A stretch of DNA of 64,000 bases from Macrocystis pyrifera (lineage: Eukaryota > Sar > Phaeophyceae > Laminariales > Laminariaceae): contig JASSKH010000003.1 of assembly GCA_031763025.1 (NCBI GenBank), positions 12,534,734 through 12,598,733 of the forward strand, in the 5' to 3' direction. The position numbers and the translations under genes are program-made. Below are positions 11,700 to 21,602 of this stretch, piece after piece (position 1 is the stretch's first letter; the number at the start of each line of letters is the position of its first letter). The notes under the pieces are model-generated. The model was not told where the DNA came from, searched no databases, and worked only from the letters and a program-made list of their open reading frames with translations.

Positions 11700-12236
11700 C
11701 TAGTCTGCTCGGTACCTTGCTACCATGTCTGCCATCTCCTTCCTACTTTCGTCCACTGCAGTTTCCCTTCTGCTCCTGTCCCCCCCCCTCTCCGTATTCC
11801 CTTGGTCGGGTTTTCTGCCACTCCTCCTGCTGCCCTCCCTCCCCCCACTCCCTTGGACACCACCCACGGCGGATGCGCGGCGCTGCCTACTCAGCACAGC
11901 CTCAGCCTCGTGCCACCTCACCATGAACCGTTCGACTGCTTCGAGGATCCCCCGGTACCACTTACCCGCCTTTTTTGTAGCAGTGGACCACGGCGCGGTC
12001 TCAACTCCAAACACGAAGGGGCCAAGTTCCGTTGACCCTTCGGTGGCTCGAAACTCCCTAAGGTCCTCGACTATGCATCTATGCCAAGTCTTAAACTGTC
12101 CGCCAGTCTCGGGTTCTCCCCACCAGCCATCGTCCCGAACATTACCCGACTGGGTAATCGATCCTTGGTTTGCCGTGCCACCCCCCCCGCGAAGAAGACC
12201 CGCCGTGTGCGAATGGTCGTTTTGATGCTCTCGCAA
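11700..12236 (-). pseudogene. LINE extreme C-terminus
   Basis: Contains GQFKTWHRCIVEDLREF and KAGKWYRGILEAVERFMV, which fit the tryptophan-rich C-terminal tail that follows the post-RT domain in these LINEs (GRPxxxWxxxLxxDL type). The distal half is Arg/Gly-rich and may be read past the original end. Confidence 0.55.
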
Positions 12237-12316
12237 CGTGTCATCTTGAGGGCCTTCGCGTACAAGAGGGTGGTATGGTCAGTACAAAGTCGGCCCTGAG
12301 AGCCAATGACTCGCAA
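12071..12316 (-). pseudogene. LINE C-terminal domain fragment
   Basis: Contains HHQVLLRVIG-like sequence, then TRRVFFAGGVARQ and RLPSRVMFG, matching the conserved post-RT region (RRxxFxGHVxRM-type) of RTE/Jockey-like LINEs. It is offset in frame from its neighbours. Confidence 0.65.
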
Positions 12317-12414
12317 CAGGACTTGGTGGTGAGCCGTTCGAAGCTTGGCAAAGTGTTCCGCTCTGAGGGTTCACGTCACACACCCGTACAGCAGGGTCTC
12401 AATCACCTCGGCCT

Positions 12415-12651
12415 TCAGCATTCGGACTTCCAGCCTAAGGGGGGCGGTCGTCCTATCATACACTTCCAGGCCGAACCGTTTGAGGCATGCTCGCATGAGA
12501 CGGATCCGTCGGTCGATTTCGAGCCAGAGACATTTTCGTGGATAATGCCGCCTAGGTACAAGAACTGGGCCGTCTGCTTGTACCTCTGGCCTGCTGCTTC
12601 GGTGACGAGCGGTGGCGCGAGGGTTTTCTGGTCTGGTGTTTGTAGAAGCAT
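12415..12651 (-). pseudogene. LINE RT thumb / post-RT fragment
   Basis: Carries the sequence expected directly after the palm of such RTs: KTMLLQTPD and [11 protein letters not shown], the latter matching the conserved YLGxxI motif. It is out of frame with the RT body by a small indel near 12655. Confidence 0.75.
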
Positions 12652-13691
12652 TGTCTTTGTCTTCTTTTCGACACCGTGAGGCCTGCTGCTTCGAAGACAG
12701 TCACTACGACTGTCATCATTTTCGCGAGCCCTTCAGCCGACTTCGAGACAATTCCTGCGTCATCGACGTACAACATGCCCCATACTGCCCTTCGCACGCA
12801 CGCCAACGGCTCCTGCTCCTCCATTCCAACTACTCCAGCATCACTGAGTTGGACCAAATCCCTTACGATGGCTTCTTCATGGCTAAAGCGTACTAGTACG
12901 ACGTGCAACGCAGCAGCGAAAAATACGTTGAACAGTAACGGTGACAGCACACAGCCTTGCCGCAGCTCCTGCGTGACATCAAACCATTCCGAGTGCTCGC
13001 CGTCATCCGTACGCACGCGAGCCCGCATGCCATCGTGGAAATTATGGATAATTCTCAGCATCTTGGTTGGTACGCCAAAGCGTGTGAGTACCTCCCATAA
13101 CAGCTCTCGGTCGACAGAGTCGTACGCTTTCTGCAGATCGATAAAGGACAAGTACAGGGGGATTTTCCTCTGTCGTCTAAGCTCTTGCAACCGACGCACG
13201 ACGAACAACATATCAATCGTTGATCGTGCAGGGCGGAAGCCGCACTGTTCCTCCGGGAGTAGTTCCTCGGTCTCACAGTAGTTGCTGAGGCGGGACGCGA
13301 CGATTTTCAACAAAACTTCGCCTGCGTGGGCAACAAGCGAATTCCCTCTGTAGTTGTTGCAATCCGTTCGGTCCTTCTTTTTGTGAAGGACCTTGATGAT
13401 CGCATATTTCCATTGCTGGGGGACTTCTCCTGTTACCCAAACATTGACAAGGATGTTGTGAAAGCACTGAGCGAATGCGGGGTGGTCGATTTTCAGGAGT
13501 TCGGCCGGGAGACCATCTGGCCCGACAGCTTTCCAATTTGACATCCCCTTAAGTGCTTCCGTCATCTCGTCCATGGATGGTGTATCTCCGAGCAACAGTT
13601 TGAGCGGTCGTGGTAGCAAGAGGTCGATGATCATGGGATCGAGTTTAAGCGATTTGGTGTTCAAGGGTTTGTGCCCCCCCCCCCCCCCCAT
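12552..13691 (-). pseudogene. LINE reverse transcriptase
   Basis: A 379-codon frame with non-LTR RT motifs in order: [49 protein letters not shown] (palm Asp), [17 protein letters not shown], and the active site YVDD at 12759-12770. The sequence YVDDAGIVS is followed by GLTVS, as expected at the end of the palm. The last 40 or so residues are out of frame; the true continuation is in the 12651-12415 frame. The initial Gly run comes from a poly-C tract and is not a start. Confidence 0.92.
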
Positions 13692-14998
13692 CGTTCACGA
13701 ATTCGCACCTTATCCCGCAACAGCGTGCCATCATCGTCCCTAATGATTTGTTCGCTCCTCGCTTTAGTCCCTTCCAAGCCTACCGTTCTCTTAAGGTGCT
13801 TGTAAAATCCTCTCTGGTCGTTGTTCGCTAGGAGTCGTTCGGTTTCGGCGAGGTACTTTTCGAAGTACGCATGCAGTTCTGCGGCAATCACCTTCTGCAG
13901 GTTCGCACACGCAGATCTCAGTGTCGTCCACGCGGTTCTATCCCGGGGGTGGGCACGCAAGGACTGTCGTGCATCCTCCCTCGCTGTCCATGCTAATATG
14001 AATGTGGCCAAGGTTTCGGCAGACTCACACCATCCATGTCTGCGGTGGCAACGTGGAGGGGGTGGTACCTCTTTTTCGATCGCATTAATAATAGCCGCAG
14101 TGAAAAACTCAACCGTGCCAGACATATCACGGGGCTGGATAAGCTGGTTGAGAGTGAAGATGACCCTCGCGACTATTCGTTCACGACACTTTTCATCGGG
14201 CATAGAAAGCTGCCTGTCGAACTCTTGGCGTTTTGTCGGTCTACGTATTAGTCTGTTGGGCGTAAAGTGACCACTGAGTCGGACTTTGATATACGAGATG
14301 TTGTGGTCTGAGTCAGCCTTAGCTGGGGCAGAAGGCTGTGAGACGACTTTAACATCTTGTACTCTAGGTCGATGGGCTTGACGGGTTAGGATGTAGTCGA
14401 TCCGCTTACGGCCATTCGGGCTGGTGCCGTTGTGTGTATGCGCAATCCCACCCTTGCATGTGCTAAAAAACGTGTTGGTGAGAGCTAACTTGCAATTGGT
14501 GGCGAACGACAGGAGTAGTTTGTCATTATCGTTACGAACATCACGTCCATATGCTCCAAGCACTCTACTTTCACCATCGCCGCACCCTTCCATCCTCTGT
14601 CCAGTTCGCGCGTTGGCATCCATCAGTACAAACAGACACTCTTTCGTCGGGATCTTTTCCACCAAGTCCTCCAGCTTCTGCCAGAAAATACGTTTCAGTT
14701 CGACGTCCTTGGTACAATCAGTTGGAGCATACGCAACGACGAAATTAACTGCCTCGCATTTGCTAGCCAGCATAGATGTAAACCGCTCGTCAATGAACTG
14801 ATGAGTGTACACAGAGTTACTGCACAACGATTCCTTTACAGCTAGACCTACTCCGTACAGCCCTTGCCTGGCGGCTGTTTTTTTCCTGACCTGAACAGAA
14901 AACGCGATACCCTGCCGCACGGAACGTCCTCCGAGTTTCCTGCAGGCTAATGAAGTCGCAGCCGAGTTGCTGTCCCTTCGCCAGTACACGCTCGTCAT
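13661..14998 (-). pseudogene. LINE APE endonuclease body and linker
   Basis: A 445-codon open frame. Visible family motifs are VVAYAPTD, LMDANARTG (catalytic Asp/Asn), RKRIDYILT (the RIDYI strand) and DSDHNISY (catalytic Asp-His pair), in the correct order. They mark a nearly complete nicking endonuclease that would cut target DNA to prime reverse transcription. After about residue 250 the frame enters the linker before the RT (Arg/Leu-rich, with RGFYKHLKRTVGLEG). The frame ends in a Gly run translated from a homopolymer, where it should join the RT frame. Confidence 0.85.
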
Positions 14999-15059
14999 GA
15001 CCGCACCCGTTCTTCCCCTTTACAGCCAGGGTGCGCACATTGTAGGTCGCTACCGCCAC
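14817..15059 (-). pseudogene. LINE endonuclease, N-terminal part
   Basis: Starts with ATYNVRTLAVKGK, the typical first strand and WNVRTL-like motif of APE endonucleases. It continues to ISLQETRR, whose Glu is the metal-binding residue of the family. The frame then loses homology near the join with the next piece, consistent with a small indel. It is the N-terminal 45 or so residues of the endonuclease that continues at 14998-13661. Confidence 0.75.
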
Positions 15060-15559
15060 CAGGGCCTCCTTCTGTCTCTCAGGAGCCTCGCGTGCTGCTT
15101 TCTTTTCCAGCCCACGTGAGGCTCGTCCCCGCCTCCATTTTTTCTTCTTTCGTTTCTGTTTCTTCTATATGGCGAAAGTGGCTCTCCGTTTCGTAGCCCA
15201 GTACGCACCTTGGTTTCCGTTGGCTGGGTACAGTCGTCCCAGCCAACGCCGACACTCCCATCCTTCCTGTCGTGCATGCATACCCACGCTGTGACCAGCC
15301 TCTCCACTCCCCCGACTGCCCACGTAGCGCTCTCTGCTGTGGTGATGTACCCGTCCCGCCTGAGAGATGAACTCCTCGGCGTAGGGGGTGAGAAGAAAAA
15401 CATCACACACCACCCCACACGGTCCTTAAAGCGACTAGGCCACCAACCGGACCGCGCAAGGTTCCCTGTCTACCCAGCCCGAAGCTCGATGTTCGTGTGA
15501 CTGTCGCTAGACTGTTGCAGGTCCTGGCGGACTTTCTCGGCCCACCCCAAGGACGGGGC

Positions 15560-15905
15560 AGGCCGAAGAGGCATTGCATGGGGAGACTGATTGAGTATCA
15601 CTCTGTGGGCGATATCGCAGCTCTACAACAGTACGACAAAGTAGAAAGAGCCTGGGAAAAAACAGACCATCCCGCCCACCCCTCGTTGGTAGCGAGGTGT
15701 ACCGTCGACAACGACATCAGTTTTGTTAGTGTTTATTTTACCGGGGTACCTACTCTCTGCGACGAGGTACCGCGTTGATTGCCAGACAATCAAGGCGGGA
15801 GTAGTAACCCTGGGTGAGGGTCTCCCGCTGGTCGCAGCAGGAGGCCTCATTGATCCCAAAATGTACGAATTAACCTACGACGCGATGTTACAACAGTAAC
15901 ATTCC
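15560..15905. mobile_element. Unclassified element, short copy
   Basis: Bases 15575-15654 and 15833-15902 match the two blocks of the long copy at 9586-10775 in order and orientation, with only about 180 bases between them. The copy directly abuts the second TAAC/GTTA cluster on its right. The decayed LINE lies between the two copies. Confidence 0.45.
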
Positions 15906-16085
15906 GTTACCGTGTCACCATAAAAATCAATCCGGGTCTAACATTATGTTACTGAGTTACCGTTGGGGCCGAAATCGTTCTAACGTAATGTTACTGCTGT
16001 ACGTTACTCTTTGGATCTTCCCGAGATCTAACATGTGTTACCTGTGTTTGTGGTAAAGCGGCGTGTGGGAGTAACATAACGTAGC
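15890..16085. repeat. Second TAAC/GTTA motif cluster
   Basis: Repeated GTAACA, GTTAC, TAACATTATGTTAC and TAACATGTGTTAC motifs, some palindromic, over about 200 bases. The motif is the same as at 8860-9560, and it is placed on the opposite side of a related element copy. Confidence 0.6.
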
Positions 16086-16414
16086 CGTATCCAATTTCGC
16101 CGACATCCCAGTAGGGGATCCCTCCAAAAAATCCCCGGTGGGGGAGTAGCATGGCATCCCCGGTAAAAAACGCCTCCATATTTTGAAACCCCAAAGCAAA
16201 GGATATCTAGGAAGAATCCCCGCAAAAACGCCTTTCTTCTGGAAACTCCGCCAGTACGTTATTGTTAAGTGTAATGAAGTGTAAGGCAGTATGGACCTAG
16301 GGACCGACTACTGCTAGCAGGCTGATGCCTTTGGCTCTGTTCTGGTCACTCACACGAGGTGCTTGACGATGTTATAAGCTCTTGTACTAGTTGATGTTTG
16401 CCTCGCCCGATGTC

Positions 16415-17302
16415 TTCTGAACGAAGGGGCGAGGCGCTCATCAGAAAAGCAAGCGACAACGCCTGCCAGGTATGATGAGGGGACGATTGCTACAAACCAT
16501 AACGCCGCAACAGGGGAGAGGGGATACCATAACACTAGCCCACCCTGAAGGACCGTATAGTATGCAGACTCATAGAAAACTCAGGTAACAACAAAACAAT
16601 CCAGAGAATTCGGAGAATGGATCGACGATGCGGCAATTCACAACCCACTCCCACACCTCCAACTTGCAAGGCGGTAGCCGATTACACGTGGACATTGCGA
16701 ATCAGACAACAAGTCAGAAAGTACGGATACGCGGAAGCAGGCAAAACAAGCTAGAACTACCCGGAAGCTAAATCGAGGACTTAAACTCGAGGAAGCGGTG
16801 TGGCTCGCGTAGCCAGGAGCGGCATAAGCTAACCTGAGAGCGAGACACAAACACAAAGAACAAAAAAATGACCGTTACACTACCCACTGCGAAGGAACGG
16901 GGTGCTTCGAGAATTAAAACGAACGGGGGGGTAACGCAACAGAAACAAGTGCTGGCGCGAAGGGGCTCACTCGAATAGTGAGAGCAGTGTCGGAATAGGA
17001 AATCACGCATTGGGAGAACCCAAGACAGTCAAGACCCGATCCCATAACAGAGGGCAGAAAGGACGCGTGCGAGATCTCGCCGACACTGAGCGCGCTATGT
17101 AGAACACAAAACATACGCTGAGCAGACATCGTTACGGCCTGTTGTTAAGGTCTGAGTCCGTTGGGTTATCGGTAAAAGATTAACCCATCGCCTACTACAC
17201 AATCTAGAACTGATAACACTCTGCAAGATGAACGAAGGGGCGAAGCGCTCATCAGAAAAGCAGGCGACAACGCCTGCTAGGTATGATGAGGGCACGATTA
17301 CA
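16415..17302. repeat. Direct repeat pair about 0.8 kb apart
   Basis: The block at 16419-16494 (GAACGAAGGGGCGAGGCGCT, then GCGACAACGCCTGC and GGTATGATGAGGG) is repeated at 17229-17303 at high identity in the same orientation. The enclosed 0.73 kb has no recognisable frame. Such a layout would fit a small non-autonomous element with terminal direct repeats, or a duplication; neither is proven. Confidence 0.7.
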
Positions 17303-17575
17303 CACAGTCGACGAGGTCACGTCTGCCATGCCGGTTTGACCTGGAAGGAAGTTTAGTTGTACTTCGGGCGATCCTGCGAAGATCACCATTGAGGTGGGAG
17401 GGCCCATGCGCGCGGCGATGGCCATTGCGTCTAGTTGTTCCCTTTCATTGTTGACACGTGATCCGTGAAAGCTCGCGGGTAGTCGTTTGCCTACAGCTTG
17501 TTCAGGGGGAGCGTTGTGAATGGCATTCTCGGTAGTCAAACGTTTTTTGGGTAGTTGTTTCTCGATATAAGACAA
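17300..17575 (-). pseudogene. Helitron Rep/helicase-like domain fragment
   Basis: A minus-strand frame reads RLPASFHGSRV, then LDAMAIAARMGPPTSMVIF, then LPGQTGMADV. This fits the conserved block of the Helitron helicase-like (Rep) domain: LPSSFxGS, then a DAMAIxxxxGxPxxFxT segment, then LxPGQxAxDRPD. The conserved downstream DRPD is degraded and the frame breaks soon after. No PIF1 helicase part is visible nearby. It is a rolling-circle transposon remnant of about 90 residues. Its 3' side merges into one of the direct repeats at 17229-17303. Confidence 0.55.
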
Positions 17576-17869
17576 CTGGAGTTTATCTGTCCTGACTTAT
17601 TGATCGACGGAGGACAACAGATGGAACACCAGCTCTATCAGCAAGCGTTGTCAGAAATAACAAAAGTCCTTTACAGGCTTTCCTGTCGTCGATATAGTAC
17701 GATATTTACGTCCGTCCATGAAATGGCCTGGTGACCACCCAGCGTCCCCGAAAAAGTATAGCAAAGAAAGGGTATTGCAGGGGGAGATAACTATGTGCAT
17801 GCAGTACAGGTAGAGGCAGCGCCACCCTACTACCAACGCAGGCGAGGTTGTCTGTATTGTTTGAGCAAA

Positions 17870-18440
17870 CTCATGGTAAACAGAGAGGTTAAATAATCAC
17901 GCGGTGCCCTGGGTTGGGGCATGACTACTATACTGTTTCTATGCACCACTGCCAGTACCACTACACTTCTATACAGCACTACTGCTACAAAAGTAGCATT
18001 AATAAATAGTGCATTCCAACATGCACGCGGTACCATGGGTTAAGTACTATTCAGTCACTATACACCCAAAGTCACTGCTACTATACTGAGACTATATAGC
18101 ACTACTACAGATTTTAGATGTAGTTAGGTAGAAGCGGCATGAATAATTAGTACACAAAAAGTGCACGCGCTACCATGGGTTGACTACTACTTCGTATACT
18201 GTTAATATACACCAATGCCACTACTACGCAGTAGTACAGGTGGTACGCAGTAGTAGAGGTAGAAGCATAAAGTATTTACTACGACCACTATTAATACTAC
18301 TCCTAGGACCTAATGCTGCTGCTGGAGCATATCGAAACGCTCATATAATACAGACAACGCCATGGTGGTAAGCAGACGAAATAATCACGCGGCACCATTG
18401 ATTGGTTGGCGCATGACTACGATACTGCTGTTACTATACA
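17870..18440. repeat. Diverged tandem units of about 145 bases
   Basis: Three to four units share AATAAT, CACGCGGTACCATGGGTT, GACTACTA and a CACTACTAC-rich tail. They start near 17893, 18002, 18140 and 18380. They are non-coding. Confidence 0.65.
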
Positions 18441-18659
18441 ATATAGGCCCGCCAACAAGAAAGTGCCCAATAAGAACACAATGTTCACTTTTTGGAGAAC
18501 GCTAAAAAATGATAAGAAAATCGGCTCAGTGGTGAACTCTACGTAAAAAAATCGTACCAGGTATATAATAGCGTATGCTCAAGGGTGTTCGAAGATGGCC
18601 CCCCAAATTAAGAGTCTTAAGCTTGTCCAGATTAGGTGTCTATTGTTGACGGACCCATA

Positions 18660-18915
18660 CTGTACACCACTGCCACAACAACTACACGAGCACTACTATT
18701 AATACTATTGTATGAGCGTTTGGTCATGGTCGAGCAGTGGTGCTTACAATAGTATTAGTTTTTTTTAGTGGTCGTATAGTATTTCACATACATGCTGCCT
18801 TTACCTGTACTACTTCAGCGTAGTACTCGCAGTGGTAATGGCTACACAAGCACTACTACTGATATTGTAGGAGTGTTTGGTCGTGGTCGAGCAGTATTAG
18901 CTTTTTCAGTGGTTC
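18660..18915. repeat. Direct duplication around GTTTGGTCATGGTCGAGCAG
   Basis: Two copies (about 18672-18765 and 18837-18912) share ACACNAGCACTACTA, GAGNGTTTGGTC and TGGTCGAGCAG. They are separated by TTAGTTTTTTTTAGTGG-like sequence. Non-coding. Confidence 0.6.
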
Positions 18916-18949
18916 GAATGCAAATATTTCCACCGATATTTGCATAGAC

Positions 18950-19785
18950 GAAGAAGCTTTAGCTTTTAAACGAAGCGCGAATTCTGCCGAGGAAATTATT
19001 GGGTGTTGAAGCAGCACACAGCTGACTGCCTGTCGTGCCTGTCGTACATAGGTGGCCCAATTCTGCCGAGAAGATAATTTGCTTTTCAAAGTGAGCACAG
19101 CAGTAGTCAGTTGCCTGTCGTTCGTCGCGTACTACGACGTTCTTCGTGGTGTACGTCAAAGGGCTAGCTGAAACCTAAATATATAACTCTCGACAGACGA
19201 CTACTACTGACTACTGCCGCTGAGGTTGATGAAAAAACAAAGCACCACCCGTCAAAGGCCTTATGCAACATACAAGAAGGCGGCTTGAAAAAGTGTTCGA
19301 CGGTGTGGCGGACTATTAAAAAATATTGAAAAAGCAGAATTAATGAAACTTGCGGTTTGAAAGAGTACACAGCTGCCTGTCGCGCATGTCGTACATAGTA
19401 GGTGGTCCATTCTGCCGAGAAAATAATTTGACACAGCTACAGCTGTAGTTACCTGTCGTTCGTACGTAGGTAATAGACAGACCGAGAGGGAGGCAGTTTT
19501 GTTGTCACGTACCCGCTCGGTGTGGTGTCTGGTCACGCACGTGCAAGGTGTAAGCACGGTGTAAGGTGTGTGGTGTACTTCAAAGGGCTAGGTGAAATAT
19601 AAATGATTCTCGACAGTCATGTTCTGCTGCTGCTGCTGCTGCTGCTTGCTGCTGCCGAGGTTGATCGGGAAAAAAAACACCACCCGTCAAAGAGCTTGGT
19701 GCAACATACGTACATAACGGCGGCTTGAAAAAGTGTTCAAGGGTAGCGGGCTGTTAACTATAAATTAAAAACACATAATTATTTT
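18950..19785. repeat. Tandem duplication of about 420 bases
   Basis: Two long units share, in order: ATTCTGCCGAG, CAGCTGNCTGCC, TCGTACATAG, CCTGTCGTTCGT, CAAAGGGCTAG, ATTCTCGACAG, CACCACCCGTCAAAG and GGCGGCTTGAAAAAGTGTTC. The first spans about 18950-19340 and the second about 19370-19785. The second contains a (CTG)n run at 19623-19650. Non-coding. Confidence 0.75.
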
Positions 19786-19789
19786 TTGG

Positions 19790-20890
19790 GGGATTTTCCA
19801 TGTCACCTACTCGGCTCGGCGAGGCGGAAAGCAATCCCTTGTTTTTTCGAGCCAACTCAGCGACGTTCAATGCCCCGAGCACCGCCGCGATGCTCGGCCG
19901 GGATCCAGACATGCGTCAGAATGTTCCCACGGCCCCCTTGCTTGCCCCGCAGCCAAAAGTGCGAGAAAGAACCCTCGGCCGCCAGAGAGCAGCATGCCTA
20001 AAAAGACATAATGGATATTATCCATATACATATAAGGGTCGTTTAGGTCTGCAAAATATAGTTCAGGCGGTGCTTATTTTCGCGACCAAGCTGAAGTTCA
20101 CAGAGAGAGCCACGCAGTCTGAGCACCAACATTGTCGAGCTGGCGAACGAGGGCCGCGGTGAACACCGGGCTTCACGCGAGGCGGGCGACGGGGCTCATT
20201 GTGGCAAAGAGGGTGGAAAGCTTTACCCGGACTGAATCGGTGGCGAGGTGGCCGCGAGAAAGGCGGGCGACGTACGAGGCTGAGACTGCTGTTCGATTTT
20301 TTCTTTTTGACCGGTGCAAGGTGTTCCAATCAGGCAGAAAATAATTACATGAGAGGAAACGGGGATTTTTGTTTCTTTCTGAAATTCCGGTTTCATTGTC
20401 ATTGTTTTTGCGATGCTGCTGTGCCGTGGTGTGATTTCTCTTTGGTACGTCATATTAGAAGAAGGAAAAAAGTACTGCTGTACCTGGGGTATGTACGTAC
20501 GTACGGCATGCGGCGTTCGGATTGTTCTCCTGGATGGAGCATGGAGCTCTTGGTATTTTCAAGTCGCCTGTATGCACCTAATTGTTTGGACCGTCTGTTC
20601 CGTTCCACTCTTCCTCGTGAGTGAGCGTAGCGGGCGGAGCCGCCCGCGACGCGAAGCGCTGGTATATCTATACATACGCTCGTAGCGCGATCGAAGTATC
20701 ACACGCAGCTTGCAAAGATGAGTTTCGAGGAAAAATTCGATCTCATAGCCTCTTGAGAAAAAAAATCCCAAATATACGTACCTGATACAGCCGTACAGCA
20801 GCAAACTTTGTATGCGTAGTATGCACGGTATGATTAGTTTCCTCCTCTTCTCTACTACTACTGCTGCGCTGCGCTGTACATCTTCCGTCT
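19790..20890. other. No confirmed gene; mixed open frames
   Basis: Overlapping frames of 70-141 codons occur on both strands (for example 19800-20162 plus and 20559-20894 minus). None shows a recognisable domain. This could be 5' sequence of the SWEET locus but nothing proves it. Confidence 0.35.
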
Positions 20891-20897
20891 TCACCAG

Positions 20898-21027
20898 ATA
20901 TCCACCAGGCCCAGTGCGTCACCGAACGGAGCATCTTACCGTACTGCATGATGATGGTCGACGGAGCCAGCTGGTACGGATTATTTTTATGTGACTACGT
21001 TGTCACACTATTAATACGTATATACGG
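20898..21027 (+). CDS. Weak candidate upstream SWEET exon (TM2)
   Basis: Between an acceptor-like CACCAG and a donor GTATGT, the frame reads ERSILPYCMMMVDGASWYG followed by a hydrophobic stretch. The LP-(about 11)-WYG spacing resembles transmembrane helix 2 of SWEET transporters, and the exon ends with two bases (GG) that complete the first codon of the exon at 23982. Against it: about 15 extra residues follow WYG, the open stretch is short, and no TM1 exon was found upstream. It is reported as a hypothesis for the missing part of the SWEET gene. Confidence 0.22.
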
Positions 21028-21182
21028 GTATGTTCTTCTCTGTATTGGCGGCACATTGGCACGTTGGGTCTGACGAGCAACGCCAACGGGGTATAATGTT
21101 TGTGGTACTTCTGTTTCTGTGGGGTTTGTTTTGGTATTATATGCATAGAATCGCCTGGGCTAATCCCACCCTCGATCTAAAC

Positions 21183-21602
21183 CCCTCCCCTCCTTTTTTT
21201 CCCTGGGCAGCAGTGGTGAGGCACGTGCTGCTGCTGAGTTCCGGTTTTGTGTGCTCGATGGATGGCCGACGCTCATAAAAATAGTGACAAGCGTATGCAG
21301 TCAGTAGGGGCACGTCAATTTGCTGTCGAGGCAATCCAGGCGTAAAGTCTTGAAGTGAAGGAATAGCAACTCAATCAGGAATCTCCATCACAATCCCCTC
21401 CCTCCTTTTTTTCCCTGGGCAGTGGCGGGATTCTTGCTGCTGCCGTGTTCTGCTCTCGTGTGCGGTGCGCGACGGATGGCCGAAGCTCGTAAAAATAATG
21501 GCGAACGTATACAGACAGGCAGTGGGGGCACTTTAATTTGCTGCCGAGGTGGTCCAGGCGCAAAGTCTCAAGCAACTCAGTCAGGAATCTCCATCACAGT
21601 GC
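21183..21602. repeat. Tandem duplication of about 210 bases
   Basis: Two adjacent units each contain CCCCTCCCTCC, TTTTTTTCCCTGGGCAG, GATGGCCGA, CTCNTAAAAATA, AATTTGCTG, AGGCG(C/T)AAAGTCT and CAGGAATCTCCATCACA. They lie at 21183-21394 and 21395-21602. If the candidate upstream exon is real, this lies in the first SWEET intron. Confidence 0.8.

Larger units (their letters stand above)
11700..15420 (-). mobile_element. Non-LTR retrotransposon (LINE), APE + RT, decayed
   Basis: Read on the minus strand, the element runs from a 5' basic region (about 15420-15060) through an apurinic-type endonuclease, then a reverse transcriptase, then a C-terminal basic region. Domain order and motifs fit an RTE/Jockey-like APE LINE. 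The frame changes at least four times: inside the endonuclease N-terminus, between endonuclease and RT at a C-run near 13674-13690, just after the YVDD box, and again in the C-terminal part. The copy is therefore dead but not heavily diverged. No poly-A tail or target-site duplication was pinned down. A second 3' fragment is at 1455-1960. Confidence 0.88.

Noticed and set aside
12552-15059. Host endonuclease and polymerase genes
   Set aside because: The APE plus RT order, YVDD box and multiple frame changes show a dead LINE rather than host repair genes.
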